From positions 1 to 64,000 of the forward strand of contig NW_025776229.1 in assembly GCF_021130785.1 (NCBI RefSeq): 64,000 bases of DNA, given 5' to 3'. The translations under genes and the position numbers were made by a program. The stretch is from Homalodisca vitripennis (taxonomy: Eukaryota > Arthropoda > Insecta > Hemiptera > Cicadellidae). Each line of letters begins with the position of its first letter. Position 1 is the first letter of the stretch. Of this stretch, positions 14,251-25,210 are shown in pieces. Under the pieces are notes generated by a model. It searched no databases. It saw nothing but the letters and a program-made list of their open reading frames with translations, and was not told the DNA's origin.

Positions 14251-15215
14251 AATCAAATCACGTTTATTTCCATACCAAAAATTAAAGACATAGTAAATCT
14301 TTATATTTAAAATGATAACAAATGTATCATTTGGATATCTAATTAATATAAAATTTAAATTAAATTAAATTTAAAATAATATAAAAAAGACTTATGTCAC
14401 CATAAATAAATCAATGTAATCAATAAACAGTTAAATTGAAATATACATATATATTCATATACATACATATCCACATACATACACGCATACCTAGTAAAAA
14501 CAGCATTAAATTTGCTACATAATTTCTGAATAATTTAAAATAAAATGGGAAAAGAGCCTACATGGGCCTTAACGGCCTGTGCGTAGACTCGAGTTGAAAT
14601 TGTTACGATTCGAATTTTATCTTGAGCAGTGTGTAGATTAGTTTTATAAAACTTTTTAATCGAAAGCAGAATAACTTATGGATATGACTTGGAATTCTGA
14701 TAATTAGCAATGAATGTAGAGAAAGTAGACAAAAACAAATAAAAATATTGAGTGAACAAAAATTTATTAAAATAGGATAATTACTTAAGTAAATGGATTT
14801 TTCTGTCTATGGTTTGGAGAGGAGAGGAGACAATTGTCAGATAGTCTAGGTCTGTCTGTAGTCAACAGAGATAAGTAACTGGGCCCTCACACTGCTTATG
14901 AGAATCAAAAACTCCTTGACATTTTTCTTAAAAGCCTCAAGAGAGGGAGAATCGAACAGCTTGAAATTTCTAAAACTATTAGAATAATTTCGATATAAAA
15001 TATGTGCTAGATAAAAACTGTTTGTTGTCTAAAATGATTTGTGTTGTTTAATAGTGTTAATTCCGATTATATTTGCATAGTTTGTGTTATAAATATGTGG
15101 GATTGTAGAAAAATTGAGCCGAAATGTTTGTAAATATGAATAATAGGACTTTAATAAAAAATGTTTAATTGGCAGAATTCCTGTTTCTCGAAACAATAAA
15201 TCAGAGGGATCAACT
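14250..15215 (-). mobile_element. decayed 3' end of a non-LTR retrotransposon
   Basis: Read on the minus strand, about 15,040-14,860 translates to a C-terminal reverse-transcriptase tail with the pattern NSFYLAHILYR, then NFKLFDSPSLEAFKKNVKEF. This is the shape seen at the ends of the LINE proteins at 50.5 and 60.7 kb. The opposite boundary (14,252-14,275) reads AATAAACGTGATTTGATTTG on the minus strand, a short hexamer tail like the TTTGAC tail at 60.85 kb. Copy B lacks this segment: its flanks at 29,680 and 29,705 join directly. It is therefore best read as an insertion into copy A. It is 5' truncated with many stops. Confidence 0.6.
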
Positions 15216-15295
15216 AGTTACATTTATCAACATCATAAAGTGTATGGATAGTTCACAATTTCCATTGCTTATTACTATCAACCAATAGGTATCTT
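15215..15295 (+). repeat. composite repeat copy A, short block
   Basis: Contains CATTGCTTATTACTATCAAC followed by CAATAGGTATC, identical to about 29,726-29,757 in copy B. It places the LINE remnant (14,250-15,215) and the next A-only segment (15,295-16,330) as two separate interruptions. Confidence 0.7.
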
Positions 15296-16330
15296 CACCC
15301 CTCTTGTACATTTTTCTGTAACGATTAACAAGGAGTAATGTAAAATTATTTATTTTACTCAAATACATTTTTAAGCACATTAAAGTTTTACACAAAACCC
15401 ATAAATATTTTGTATACTCGGTTTGAATATAGAAAAAAACTCATTTTAATTAGGGATACACATTTATAGACTCTTGCATCTACTGTATGTTAGTGCTTAA
15501 ATCTCATCAGTACCTCAATGATCAGTTCAGTTGCAATGATTATAAATCATTTAACTCAGGTCTACAATAGTTAGTAGAGTGATATACTCTATTTACATTT
15601 TTTCATCGATCAAAAAATTTAAAGTACAGGTAAGCTTAAAAAGACTACTTCAGTAAAAAAAAACCATATTTTTATTGCTAGTGTTCCTGTATAAGGGAAG
15701 AGAAAATCATTGAAACTAAGATCTTTCAAAATTGCCTAAATAGTCATTTATATAAGGTTTTGCCGGATATTTGCCTCGTTGGGGTTCAAGGTGTAGTCTG
15801 GAAAACAATGAATCGTTAAGTTTTATTGAATTGTTTCGTTGAAATCTGTTTAGTTCGTGAGCAATTTTAAAAGTATTATATCACAATTTCTAGAAAGCCA
15901 ACCATTATCGAGTATTTTATGAACAAGTATGAACAGCTCTGTTCATTAGGCTAGGGTTACGTAGTCAAAGTATTAGATGGTTTAAATTCGTCACTGGTGC
16001 AATCTATGGTAAAAATATACGCTAAAATTATCTCTTTAAACTGCCTTACACCACTGATCAAACATCGTGAACTTAAAAGATTGTCTAATATATAAATGTA
16101 AATATATATAAGTTTAAAAAATTTAGATTATGTTTCGAGACATTTTCATCATTTTTATTTTAAAATTATAAGATTTTGATTTTTAATTTTTTCTCTGCAA
16201 ACAAACTTTCCTCTGACTTGAATGTAAATAAAATAATTCTGATTTGTCAAGCCATTCCCATTATAAACGATTATTAATACGTAAAGCGATTTATTTGTAT
16301 TTTATAATTTTGTTAATATCGCTTCTTCTT
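15295..16330. other. A-only segment, non-coding
   Basis: About 1 kb with no counterpart in copy B. It is AT-rich, and I find no coding, RNA or transposon-end signal in it. Confidence 0.4.
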
Positions 16331-16565
16331 GGTTGAGGCTCAATTAATATTTAGGTAGAAAAAATTACCTCCAAAGTATCCGACATTGCCGTTATAATTC
16401 TAAAAACATACAGCACAATGTTGGTGAGAAAACCATTAAATATGTACTTATCTTAAGTTTTATTATAATAAAAATTATTGCTTAACTAACTATTATTATG
16501 TAACTATAATATAAGTGTAATTGTACTTATTACCTAGTATAAGTGCCACATACGATAAAGTCCTA
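16330..16565 (+). repeat. composite repeat copy A, 5' flank of the 102-bp array
   Basis: It matches about 29,790-29,965 of copy B (GTATCCGACATTGCCGTTAT against GTATCAGATATTTCCGTTAT, then an AT-rich segment with ACTATAATATAAGTG). The array therefore sits at the same internal position in both copies. Confidence 0.6.
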
Positions 16566-16570
16566 TGCCG

Positions 16571-19100
16571 TGTGGTGGCTGGACAGTGACCTCTGTCACA
16601 TACAATCAATGACTCCATGTCACATAGATGGGACTACAACTCATCGTCATCTGTTACACACTGCCAGACTCCTATCCTGTGTGGTAGGTAGACAGTGACA
16701 GAGCAAATCAATGGCTCCATGTCGCATAGATGGGACTACAACTCATCGTCATCTGTTACACACTGCCAGACTCCTATCCTGTGTGGTAGGTGGACAGTGA
16801 CAGAGCAAATCAATGACTCCATGTCACATAGATGGGACTACAACTCATCGTCATCTGTTACACACTGCCAGACTCCTATCCCGTGTGGTAGGTAGACAGT
16901 GACAGAGCAAATCAATGACTCCATGTCACATAGATGGGACTACAACTCATCGTCATCTGTTACACACTGCCAGACTCCTATCCCGTGTGGTAGGTAGACA
17001 GTGACAGAGCAAATCAATGACTCCATGTCCCATAGATGGGACTACAACTCATCGTCATCTGTTAAACACTGCCAGACTCCTATCCCGTGTGGTAGGTAGA
17101 CAGTGACAGAGCAAATCTATGACTCCATGTCACATAGATGGGACTACAACTCATCGTCATCTGTTAAACACTGCCAGACTCCTATCCCGTGTGGTAGGTA
17201 GACAGTCACAGAGCAAATCAATGAATCCATGTCCCATAGATGGGACTACAACTCATCGTCATCTGTTACACACTGCCACACTCCTATCTCATGTGGTAGA
17301 TGGACAGTGACAGAGCAAATCAATGACTCCATGTCACATAGATGGGACTACAACTCATCGTCATCTGTTAAACACTGCCAGACTCCTATCCCGTGTGGTA
17401 GGTAGACAGTGACAGAGCAAATCAATGACTCCATGTCCCATAGATGGGACTACAACTCATCGTCATCCTGTTACACACTGCCAGACCCTATCCTGTGTGG
17501 TAGGTAGACAGTGACAGAGCAAATCAATGACTCCATGTCACATAGATGGGACTACAACTCATCGTCATCTGTTAAACACTGCCAGACTCCTATCCCGTGT
17601 GGTAGGTAGACAGTGACAGAGCAAATCAATGACTCCATGTCACATAGATGGGACTACAACTCATCGTCATCTGTTACACACTGCCAGACTCCTATCCCGT
17701 GTGGTAGGTACAGTGACAGAGCAAATCAATGACTCCATGTCACATAGATGGGACTACAACTCATCGTCATCTGTTAAACACTGCCAGACTCCTATCCCGT
17801 GTGGTAGGTATACAGTGACAGAGCAAATCAATGACTCCATGTCACATAGATGGGACTACAACTCATCGTCATCTGTTACACACTGCCAGACTCCTATCCC
17901 GTGTGGTAGGTAGACAGTGACAGAGCAAATCAATGACTCCATGTCACATAGATGGGACTACAACTCATCGTCATCTGTTACAAACTGCCAGACACCTATC
18001 TCATGTGGTAGATGGACAGTGACAGAGCAAATCAATGACTCCATGTCACATAGATGGGATGACAACTCATCGTCATCTGTTACACACTGCCAGACTCCTA
18101 TCCCGTGTGGTAGGTGGACAGTGACAGAGCAAATCAATGACTCCATGTCCCATAGATGGGACTACAACTCATCGTCATCTGTTACACACTGCCAGACTCC
18201 TATCCCGTGTGGTAGGTGGACAGTGACAGAGCAAATCAATGACTCCATGTCACATAGATGGGACTACAACTCATCGTCATCTGTTACACACTGCCAGACT
18301 CCTATCCCGTGTGGTAGGTAGACAGTGACAGAGCAAATCAATGACTCCATGTCCCATAGATGGGACTACAACTCATCGTCATCTGTTAAACACTGCCAGA
18401 CTCCTATCCCGTGTGGTAGGTAGACAGTGACAGAGCAAATCAATGACTCCATGTCACATAGATGGGACTACAACTCATCGTCATCTGTTACACACTGCCA
18501 GACTCCTATCCCGTGTGGTAGGTAGACAGTGACAGAGCAAATCAATGACTCCATGTCACATAGATGGGACTACAACTCATCGTCATCTGTTACACACTGC
18601 CAGACTCCTATCCCGTGTGGTAGATGGACAGTGACAGAGCAAATCAATGACTCCATGTCACATAGATGGGACTACTAACAACTCATCGTCATCTGTTACA
18701 CACTGCCAGACTCCTATCCCGTGTGGTAGATGGACAGTGACAGAGCAAATCAATGACTCCATGTCCCATAGATGGGACTACTAACAACTCATCGTCATCT
18801 GTTACACACTGCCAGACTCCTATCCCGTGTGGTAGGTGGACAGTGACAGAGCAAATCAATGACTCCATGTCCCATAGATGGGACTACAACTCATCGTCAT
18901 CTGTTACACACTGCCAGACTCCTATCCCGTGTGGTAGGTGGACAGTGACAGAGCAAATCAATGACTCCATGTCCCATAGATGGGACTACAACTCATCGTC
19001 ATCTGTTACACACTGCCAGACTCCTATCCCGTGTGGTAGGTGGACAGTGACAGAGCAAATCAATGACTCCATGTCCCATAGATGGGATTACAACTCACCG
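16571..19100 (+). repeat. 102-bp minisatellite array, ~25 units
   Basis: Unit starts (GACAGTGAC) occur at 16,582, 16,691, 16,793, 16,895 and so on to 19,043, mostly exactly 102 bp apart. The unit contains GAGCAAATCAATGACTCCAT, GATGGGACTACAACTCATCG and CACTGCCAGACTCCTATCC. Units are highly alike and differ at a few diagnostic sites: GTCACATAG or GTCCCATAG, GTTACACA or GTTAAACA, and GGTAGA or GGTGGA before the next unit. Because 102 is 34 codons, any frame free of stops stays open across units. This produces apparent 130-residue proteins with a 34-residue period and also an open frame on the opposite strand. I regard these as by-products, not genes. Two adjacent units (18,627 and 18,733) share a 4-bp insertion. 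Confidence 0.95.
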
Positions 19101-19165
19101 TTTGTCCTTTCCATTCATCAAACCCTGTCACCTGCATTCCGATATTGCGGCTAATATTACTGTTA
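19100..19165 (+). repeat. 3' terminal flank of the composite repeat, copy A
   Basis: The array stops inside a unit and passes into ACTCACCGTTTGTCC, CATTCATCAAAC and TGCGGCTAATATT. The same transition occurs at 30,480-30,560 and 36,720-36,801, so this is a fixed 3' end of the repeat. Homology stops just after the GCTAATATT word. Confidence 0.8.
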
Positions 19166-20590
19166 CAATAGGTTAATTATTTTAGTATTAAATAGTGAAA
19201 ATTGTTCAATTTTAGCCTCAAGCATTAGCGTTCAACTTACAGACAGAAACTCCAATAATAGAAAAGTTTGTCCCTAACGAGTATTGGGGTGGATAAACAA
19301 TATCAGCAGCAGTAGAATATTGAAATCGACTTATAATTTCCTGTCTCTCGCACATTGCTCTGGAAATTTATGTCTTTTGATAAAACTTCAAGACTAGTTG
19401 TTGTGCTCGGTTTATCTGTGTCTTACTTACAGACACTTAATTTAGTATAGCAACAAAGTTGCTGTAGATAATATTTATCTTCAAATTTATTTGAAACATT
19501 TGAATTGAAACTTTGTAATCTATAGTCATGACATAAAACGAAATACATTAATATCACTATCAAAACAAGACAAAATTGTAACGTATAGTGTAGTAATACA
19601 GTAATAGATACAAACTTAAAACTAAAAATTGAAACAGTACATCAAATGATTAAATGCGCGGACATTAATCTAGTTTTAATAATAAATATATTAAAAAACT
19701 TACAAAGTGTCTTGATTCAAATTTCAATTTACATTCACTCGTTTATTTCAATTTTACATATTCCTGGCCTTACCAAGTTATTTAACATGACAGTTAAAAA
19801 ATAGTCGTTATAGTTCATTGTGAACAAGTAGGTAAATGTTGTGGCAAATGGAATATTAATAATGTTTATTTTAAAAATATAGGATTACAACTGCATTTGT
19901 TTGAAAAATATTTTTCTTTAGGTCCATAAATAACGTTCTTGATTTATTTAAACTTTAACGGCCGACATATTAGTACGAAATAGCAGTACCAAGCTGGCTA
20001 ACGAAGTTTGTGAGATATTTATGAGATTAATATCTGTACCTATTTTAAAATTATTAGGTCTTGTTATTAATCCGTTATCGCTTAATTAATCTGTAATATA
20101 CATTCTGTAACTGGGGATAGTTTTAGGCTCTGGCTGTACCATCGGTGAAATTATATAGACACTTTCCGTACATGCTACTTGTAGATTAATAACAATAAGC
20201 CGATTTAACGTAGCTATTACTGGACTGATTCAATACTGATATTTAGTAACTTCCAAGTCACCGTTGACTCAGCGCGGCGTTTGAAATTCGGGTGCACAAT
20301 TGAGTGCACTACGATGTTTTAGACACGATCCCCAAAGATGGCGGAATAACCGAGTTTTCTACACATAACGTAGCTTGGTGTACGAATACGTGGTATGAAT
20401 AAATACGTAGGTGCTAGTGTAAACGCAAGCAAAGAATAACAATATTAACATTAATTAGTTACATATTTATATATCTCAGATATAAAGCTCCCCAGTTAAC
20501 ATTTAATATATAGAAACTATTTGATTATAATAGTTTAAATAATTATTAAAGTACGGTACCAATGTAACGTGTTTAATAACAATACAGCAA
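19166..20590. other. AT-rich intergenic DNA
   Basis: No repeat copy, coding region or RNA gene is recognisable here. An ACATAACGTAGCTTGG word near 20,364 resembles the edge of the 'GTTCACC' short repeat but is too short to call. Confidence 0.5.
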
Positions 20591-20591
20591 T

Positions 20592-20800
20592 TCACCTTAA
20601 CAAATCCATCGAAAGAAGTATAACTACAGCAGAAAACAAAATGCATGCCATTTCCACTACATGAATATATTCAAGCCCTTGTGACAGTCGGCTATTTTCT
20701 TTCACAGCATGGTCCAGTGCGCTGCAATTCTGTGTCGCCATGTCCTTCTTCCACTGTCTGACACCGCATTCGGGAATAGGAATGCCTGGCTGAGGAACAG
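20592..20800 (-). CDS. candidate terminal exon with C-terminal membrane segment
   Basis: I do not recognise the protein. On the minus strand the frame starts after an intron-like end (TTATTGTTTAG at the acceptor, 20,801-20,811) with a split codon, reads about 68 residues and stops at 20,592-20,594. It starts with VPQPGIPIPECGVRQWKKDM, followed by a hydrophilic middle with two cysteines overall. It then has a hydrophobic run, MACILFSAVVILL, and ends SMDLLR. The layout suits a protein anchored by a single C-terminal membrane helix. The exon is visibly GC-richer than its surroundings and codon choice looks coding. I found no convincing partner exon in the minus direction (higher coordinates) and no clear polyadenylation signal just downstream. 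Alternatives are a decayed transposon open frame or chance. The terminal-exon reading is an inference. Confidence 0.4.
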
Positions 20801-20929
20801 CTAAACAATAACATAACCTCAAAGTTAGTGTTAATGTATCAACTAATTCATTTTGATAGTGGTGTTATTTTTAAATGTTCCGTGTGTTAAGAAAAACACA
20901 CTAATGCCAAAACTCAAATACCCTCAATA

Positions 20930-21145
20930 CGACAGCCCCCATTCTTCGGGACAACGGTTATCGCAAGATAACAGAATCAAGCAACGTTGAGCGTGGCTGC
21001 TGCTTGGATTGGTGACCGCTGAGCGATCCTATCCTTGCAAGTACTCCACCTACCCGGCCATTGGTGGTGGTTAGGAAATCGCCTATAAGCCAATGGACCC
21101 CAGGTTAAGTGTTAAAGAGAGTTTCTTAGTCTTAACTTCGCCTGA
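20930..21145 (+). mobile_element. 5S-rRNA-derived SINE-like element, copy 1
   Basis: CAAGCAACGTTGAGCGTGG (about 20,979) corresponds to the 5S rRNA internal promoter A box, and CTTGGATTGGTGACCGCT (about 21,003) to its C box, at about the spacing expected in 5S rRNA. After the 5S-like part comes a non-5S body (CCGGCCATTGGTGGTGGTTA through CTTAACTTCGCCTG) that is shared with the copy at 24.7 kb. 5S-derived SINEs are a known class (SINE3). Here the assignment rests on these two boxes plus the repeated body. It is not a functional 5S gene: flanking arms and termination are lost. Confidence 0.7.
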
Positions 21146-21149
21146 TAAA

Positions 21150-22180
21150 GTAAGACATCTTTACTTATTTTACATCATGACTTAACTGATTATACTCGTA
21201 GGTTGCTTTTGCTATAGTAAAAATATAACACTTTATTAATACTCTACTTTTTAATTTTTAAGGAATTTATTATACTTTAAACATTTTAATGTACCCTGCG
21301 TGGTTAAGCTCAAATATTGCTTGTATAACAGTCGTTTCTCTTCTATATAAGGAATATTGAGATTATTCTGCAATATGAGTACAAAATTAATTGTTAAAAT
21401 TGTTAATAAAAGTAATAAATTTAGTCAGTATAAAAACATTTTAGACTAACAATAACTTGTTTTTACGTATACCACCGAACCTACAAACAATGAACAACTA
21501 CTTTACAAATTGTTGATCTCTGGGTTAAACCCTCCATCTGGAAGGAAACATTGCTTTGTGGATTGCTGTGCTGTTTGCTTGACTTGAGACATTATAAAAA
21601 ACTATACAAAATTTGGAGACTATCTTTACCTGCTTTTACCAGATATGCACTGAGTCTTAGTAGAGAGAGCATGTTGAAAGAAACACATTTGCAAGCGAAT
21701 TTCGGAATTGAAAATCATTTCATAATAGGATTTAATGTTTTATTAGAAACTAATCTGTAGAGAACGACAGAGACAAATAAATGTAAAGAACTGAAATTTT
21801 CCTTGAATATAATTTCTCTTTAGGTAATCTGAAAGTTATCTTGGGATATATTTATAAGATGATTAACTTAAGCCAGTGCAAATGAGAACGGGAAATACTT
21901 TACTAAATTGCACTAATGAACTTGTCTTAATATATGTGCCTTGCTTTAAAAATTATTATTATCCTTGATAATGCCAAAAGACTATTATTTAAAAGTTAAG
22001 TTAGATTGAGAAAGTTTTGTAGGAATAACTTTTAAAAACCATTTCCGATTTGAATTTATTATAAAAGGTATCACTCATACCAATAATCAAGTTTCAGTTC
22101 AGAATAACCGTAAGTAAAGTAGGACGAAGTATTTTCGGATTTCAAGTCGGTCCATTATACATTTAATGAATTCGGGACTA
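21150..22180. other. AT-rich intergenic DNA
   Basis: Only short AT-driven open frames occur (for example 21,551-21,760) with no domain. Nothing else is recognisable. Confidence 0.5.
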
Positions 22181-22860
22181 GTTTCAACAAAGTACGTAGT
22201 AGTAGTAGCAAGTCACTATACAATGGACGAGGTCGATCCACCAAACACCGGTGATTGACGGCCCGACTGAAGTCGGAGTGCAAGTCGGCCGACTAAGCAG
22301 TGGATGGAGTCGAAGTTTGTTTGACCGAAGTAATTTCATCAAGTATTTCATTATGCAATGGACGAAGTTGACCCACCAAACACTGATGATCGATGACCCG
22401 ACTGAGTGAGCGGAAAGTGAGCGATCCGGAAAACAGGCTAATCGCTCCCCTTCCCCTTCCGATAATGTTTCCCGATGGGCAAGGAGTGACCATTCTCTCG
22501 CAGCGATCACAGTTGTCACAGTCACGGAAACAGTCATTCCCGCCCCCGAAGCCACGTTTGGAAGCGGGAGCGGACACTACTGTCCCGACTCCTCATCGAG
22601 TCCCACATCGAGGAGAGGCTGGCTCAGCACCCGGGGACTGCAGAGCCACACACATTCTGTGCACAAACATAAGTCTCTCCAGATGAGCAACACAACTCCT
22701 GTTGAAAGTGCACCTCGTTTCCAGGAGAGATTCCTCCTCCCAACGCGACAGAGTTCTCCACGAGAGTAACATAAAAGTTGATGCACAAAATTTTCAAGCA
22801 GGGCGTTGACATAATATAAATCTTTAAAGCCAATATATTGCCTAACTAGCACACTGTCTA
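22180..22860. other. GC-rich island with overlapping open frames
   Basis: Markedly higher G+C and CpG than the neighbouring DNA. Open frames run on both strands (22,184-22,555, 22,293-22,577 and 22,577-22,852 minus; 22,393-22,686 plus), which is what stop-poor GC-rich DNA gives by chance. None shows a domain. Possible explanations are a CpG-rich promoter, a fragment of a retroelement regulatory region, or a decayed exon. I cannot separate these from sequence alone. Confidence 0.4.
22212..22404 (+). repeat. two-copy 135-bp tandem duplication
   Basis: CAATGGACGAGGTCGATCCA (22,221) and CAATGGACGAAGTTGACCCA (22,356) begin the same segment, which runs through ACCAAACAC, GATGA/GATTG and CCCGACTGA. 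The spacing is 135 bp (45 codons), so both copies lie in the same minus-strand frame and translate to similar peptides (ISVWWVNFVHCI and ITGVWWIDLVHCI). Confidence 0.7.
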
Positions 22861-24070
22861 GACTAGAAATAATTTAGGTCTTTGAAAATTTAGTACTATA
22901 CTGTGAAGGGGCTCTCGTTTAACGTACCCACCATTGCACCCTGGACCTCCCCGGTAACTTTCCCTCAGATTGCTACATCCTACATGGATATAAATAACAT
23001 GTAGGCTTACTCCTAAGTAACTTAACAATCTATTCTTAATATCTAATATTGTTCCCCCCGACAACACTCAACAATAGACCCCAAGTTCTTCACACTGTCT
23101 ACTTAAGTACCTTAAATGAGAGTTCCCAATAACCAAGACACTCACGAAGGGTCGTTAAGAGAGGATATATACATAAGTATATATAATAAGTATATTATAT
23201 ATCCTTATGTATATATATATATATGTACATGTACATACGTACGTAATTATAAATATAAAAAGATAACGAGCACACAGTTGATATCAGCTGAAATTTATGT
23301 ACTATCACGAGGGATTTTCTTTTTCCGGCAAAAAGTGCAGGATAGCACCGAAAGCTCCCCCTCCCTCCACCCAAGCCCGCACTGATGGCCCAGGGGCATT
23401 TCCGATCAGTACTTTCCCGACCTTCGATCACGTCCAAGACCGTCCAACTCTTTAGACGTCAGATCACGTTGGAGGTCGGAAGTCTAATAATGTGATTTAT
23501 TAGGTCCCGGGTAGTATAAAAAATCTTCTAAAATTAATCCCGCTCAATCTTAAAAATTAACAATTGCTCAAACTGTAGAATCCATTCATAAGTATGAACA
23601 TGCCACAAAGCTGAGCGTTCATTGTTTATGGTCTTGTACTGACAAGTATATTCCCAGAGACTATGTCAGAACTGGTACGCGCAACTTGTAAACATGAAGG
23701 GTGATATGATGTATCGATAAAACAATAGAAATGAAAACAATGGGACTGTCGGCTAACACTGATCAACTGATAAATATTCCACTAGCGATCAGTGGCCGGT
23801 ATGACGTCACAGTTTATAAATACACTAAGCTTTCATCCCTTGTCCTTGTTACGAGACAACCTCTATTGAGCTATAATAATTTTCATCTCTATTATTATAG
23901 CTCAATAGTTAAAAGCCTATTTTTCATTTTATAAGCACACAACCTTGTTCTTCTTAAAACTTTAAACTTCCCCTAGGAAGAACTCAATCATCAGACTCGC
24001 TAGTTTGCTGGAAGTCGAAATGGAAAAACACCGAAAAAGTTAAAAATATAAAACGATAATTGATTACATA
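22861..24070. other. non-coding DNA with a GC-richer patch
   Basis: CACTGTCTA occurs at 22,853 and again at about 23,093. A C-rich patch lies at 23,345-23,460. No coding region or transposon end is supported. A short AT hairpin (23,165-23,216) is listed separately. Confidence 0.35.
23165..23216. repeat. AT-rich inverted repeat (hairpin)
   Basis: ATATATACATAAG (23,165-23,177) pairs with CTTATGTATATAT (23,204-23,216). It can form a stem of 13 bp with an AT loop. No function is implied. Confidence 0.6.
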
Positions 24071-24074
24071 TAAA

Positions 24075-24175
24075 CGCAGCTACGGTGCGAAGAGCTGATT
24101 CAGTTGCGAATGTTAAGTTTAGCTCCAGTTCACCTTTCTCTTACGTGCAGCGTCTGAAATCTGATGTTGCAGACT
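24075..24175 (+). repeat. short dispersed repeat, 'GTTCACC' family
   Basis: Contains GCAGCTACGGTG, TTAAGTTTAGCTCCAGTTCACC and TGCAGCGTCTGAAATCTGA in the order seen in the copies at 590-690 (reverse) and 57,112-57,175. The 73-residue open frame over it is a by-product of the repeat. Confidence 0.5.
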
Positions 24176-24689
24176 TGACTTTTGAAATCAGAAGTCATGT
24201 TCGTTTAAAGGGATCCAAAAACGGTCGGCGGACGAAGAACAAAGAAGCTCAAAAGCTTTACCTAGATTACACTAATTGTTGTAGTCTGGGTGTCTCTGAT
24301 GTCTAAACGATGCGGGGGGGGGGTTTGAAGCTGCTTTTAGTACATGTTATTTTTTTAATTTGATACCAAGTTACTAAGAAGTTTATATTTGTTTATAAAT
24401 TATTAAATACTAACATTTTAAATTGTTATTGAGGCGTATATTTTGAGCTTATGTGAATTTTATGTATAAACAAATAATTATTTGAACACCATCAGTAACC
24501 ACAACAAAACACTAACCTACAAAAATGTATGTCAAATCAATACTGTAAACTTTAAAGACCAATATTTTGAGTTAATGTACTGTTACCATTTTGAACCTTT
24601 TTATAATTATAACTCATTATTACAGATGGATGCTGATTTAGTAACTAAAACCGTTACCGTTACTAAATACAGATTTGTTTGTTACCAAT

Positions 24690-24875
24690 GGCGCAGTGTA
24701 TCCGGTTAAGCAATGTCGAGCGGAGTTTCTGCTTGAATTAGTGACCGATAAGCGATCCTGTCCTTGTAAGCAGCCCGCCTGCTGGTCCACAGGAGGTGGT
24801 TTGGCGCTCACCATTAAACTGCTGGTTCCCAGTTTGTGTCAGAGTTCATTGGCCCTAACTTCGCCTGTTGAAATT
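24690..24875 (+). mobile_element. 5S-rRNA-derived SINE-like element, copy 2
   Basis: TTAAGCAATGTCGAGCGGAG (24,705) is the A-box region, and GAATTAGTGACCGATAAGCG the diverged C-box region. The following body (CAGCCCGCCTGCTGGTCC through GGCCCTAACTTCGCCTG) matches copy 1 at 20,930-21,145. It is more diverged than copy 1 in the 5S part, but its CTGTCCTTGTAAGCAGCCCG segment seems closer to an unmutated form. Confidence 0.65.
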
Positions 24876-25031
24876 TCATTGTTTATGTTTTCCTTTTTTT
24901 CTCTAAGAGGAGAAACCCACCTTAACCCCTTAAATATTTTACTTCAATATAAAAATAAATGATAAGTGACATCATTGGTGTAGTGTTTATAGATTTATTA
25001 AGGATTTCAACTGCATTTTATAACTTCATCA

Positions 25032-25210
25032 GTAGACGTGTAGTTTGTCTTCAACAAGTTGCCCGCTAAAACAAGACGGAGGAGTTCAGAAACTGCAATA
25101 GCCTCCACGAGTTGTTCACGAGGATGACGAGGCTCTAGTAGACGTAAACATTGTTCTCAAAATGATGGTCGCTCAACTTGGGGAGTTCAGAAACTACCAT
25201 ACCCTCCATA
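25032..25210 (+). repeat. two-copy ~100-bp tandem duplication
   Basis: GTAGACGT recurs at 25,032 and 25,138, and GGAGTTCAGAAACT recurs at 25,081 and 25,182, each followed by CCTCCA. The copies are diverged. No coding signal. Confidence 0.55.

Noticed and set aside
16571..19100. CRISPR array
   Set aside because: The whole 102 bp is repeated with no unique spacers, and the sequence is eukaryotic.
17917..19154. Open frames of 133-134 residues in the 102-bp array as a repetitive protein gene
   Set aside because: They exist only because the unit length is divisible by three. Neighbouring units carry stops at the same site, the opposite strand is also open, and there is no start context or flanking exon.
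20975..21025. Functional 5S rRNA gene
   Set aside because: Only the internal promoter region is recognisable. The rest of the 5S sequence and its terminator are absent.
22184..22852. Coding genes on both strands of the GC-rich island
   Set aside because: Mutually overlapping frames without domains are expected in stop-poor GC-rich DNA.
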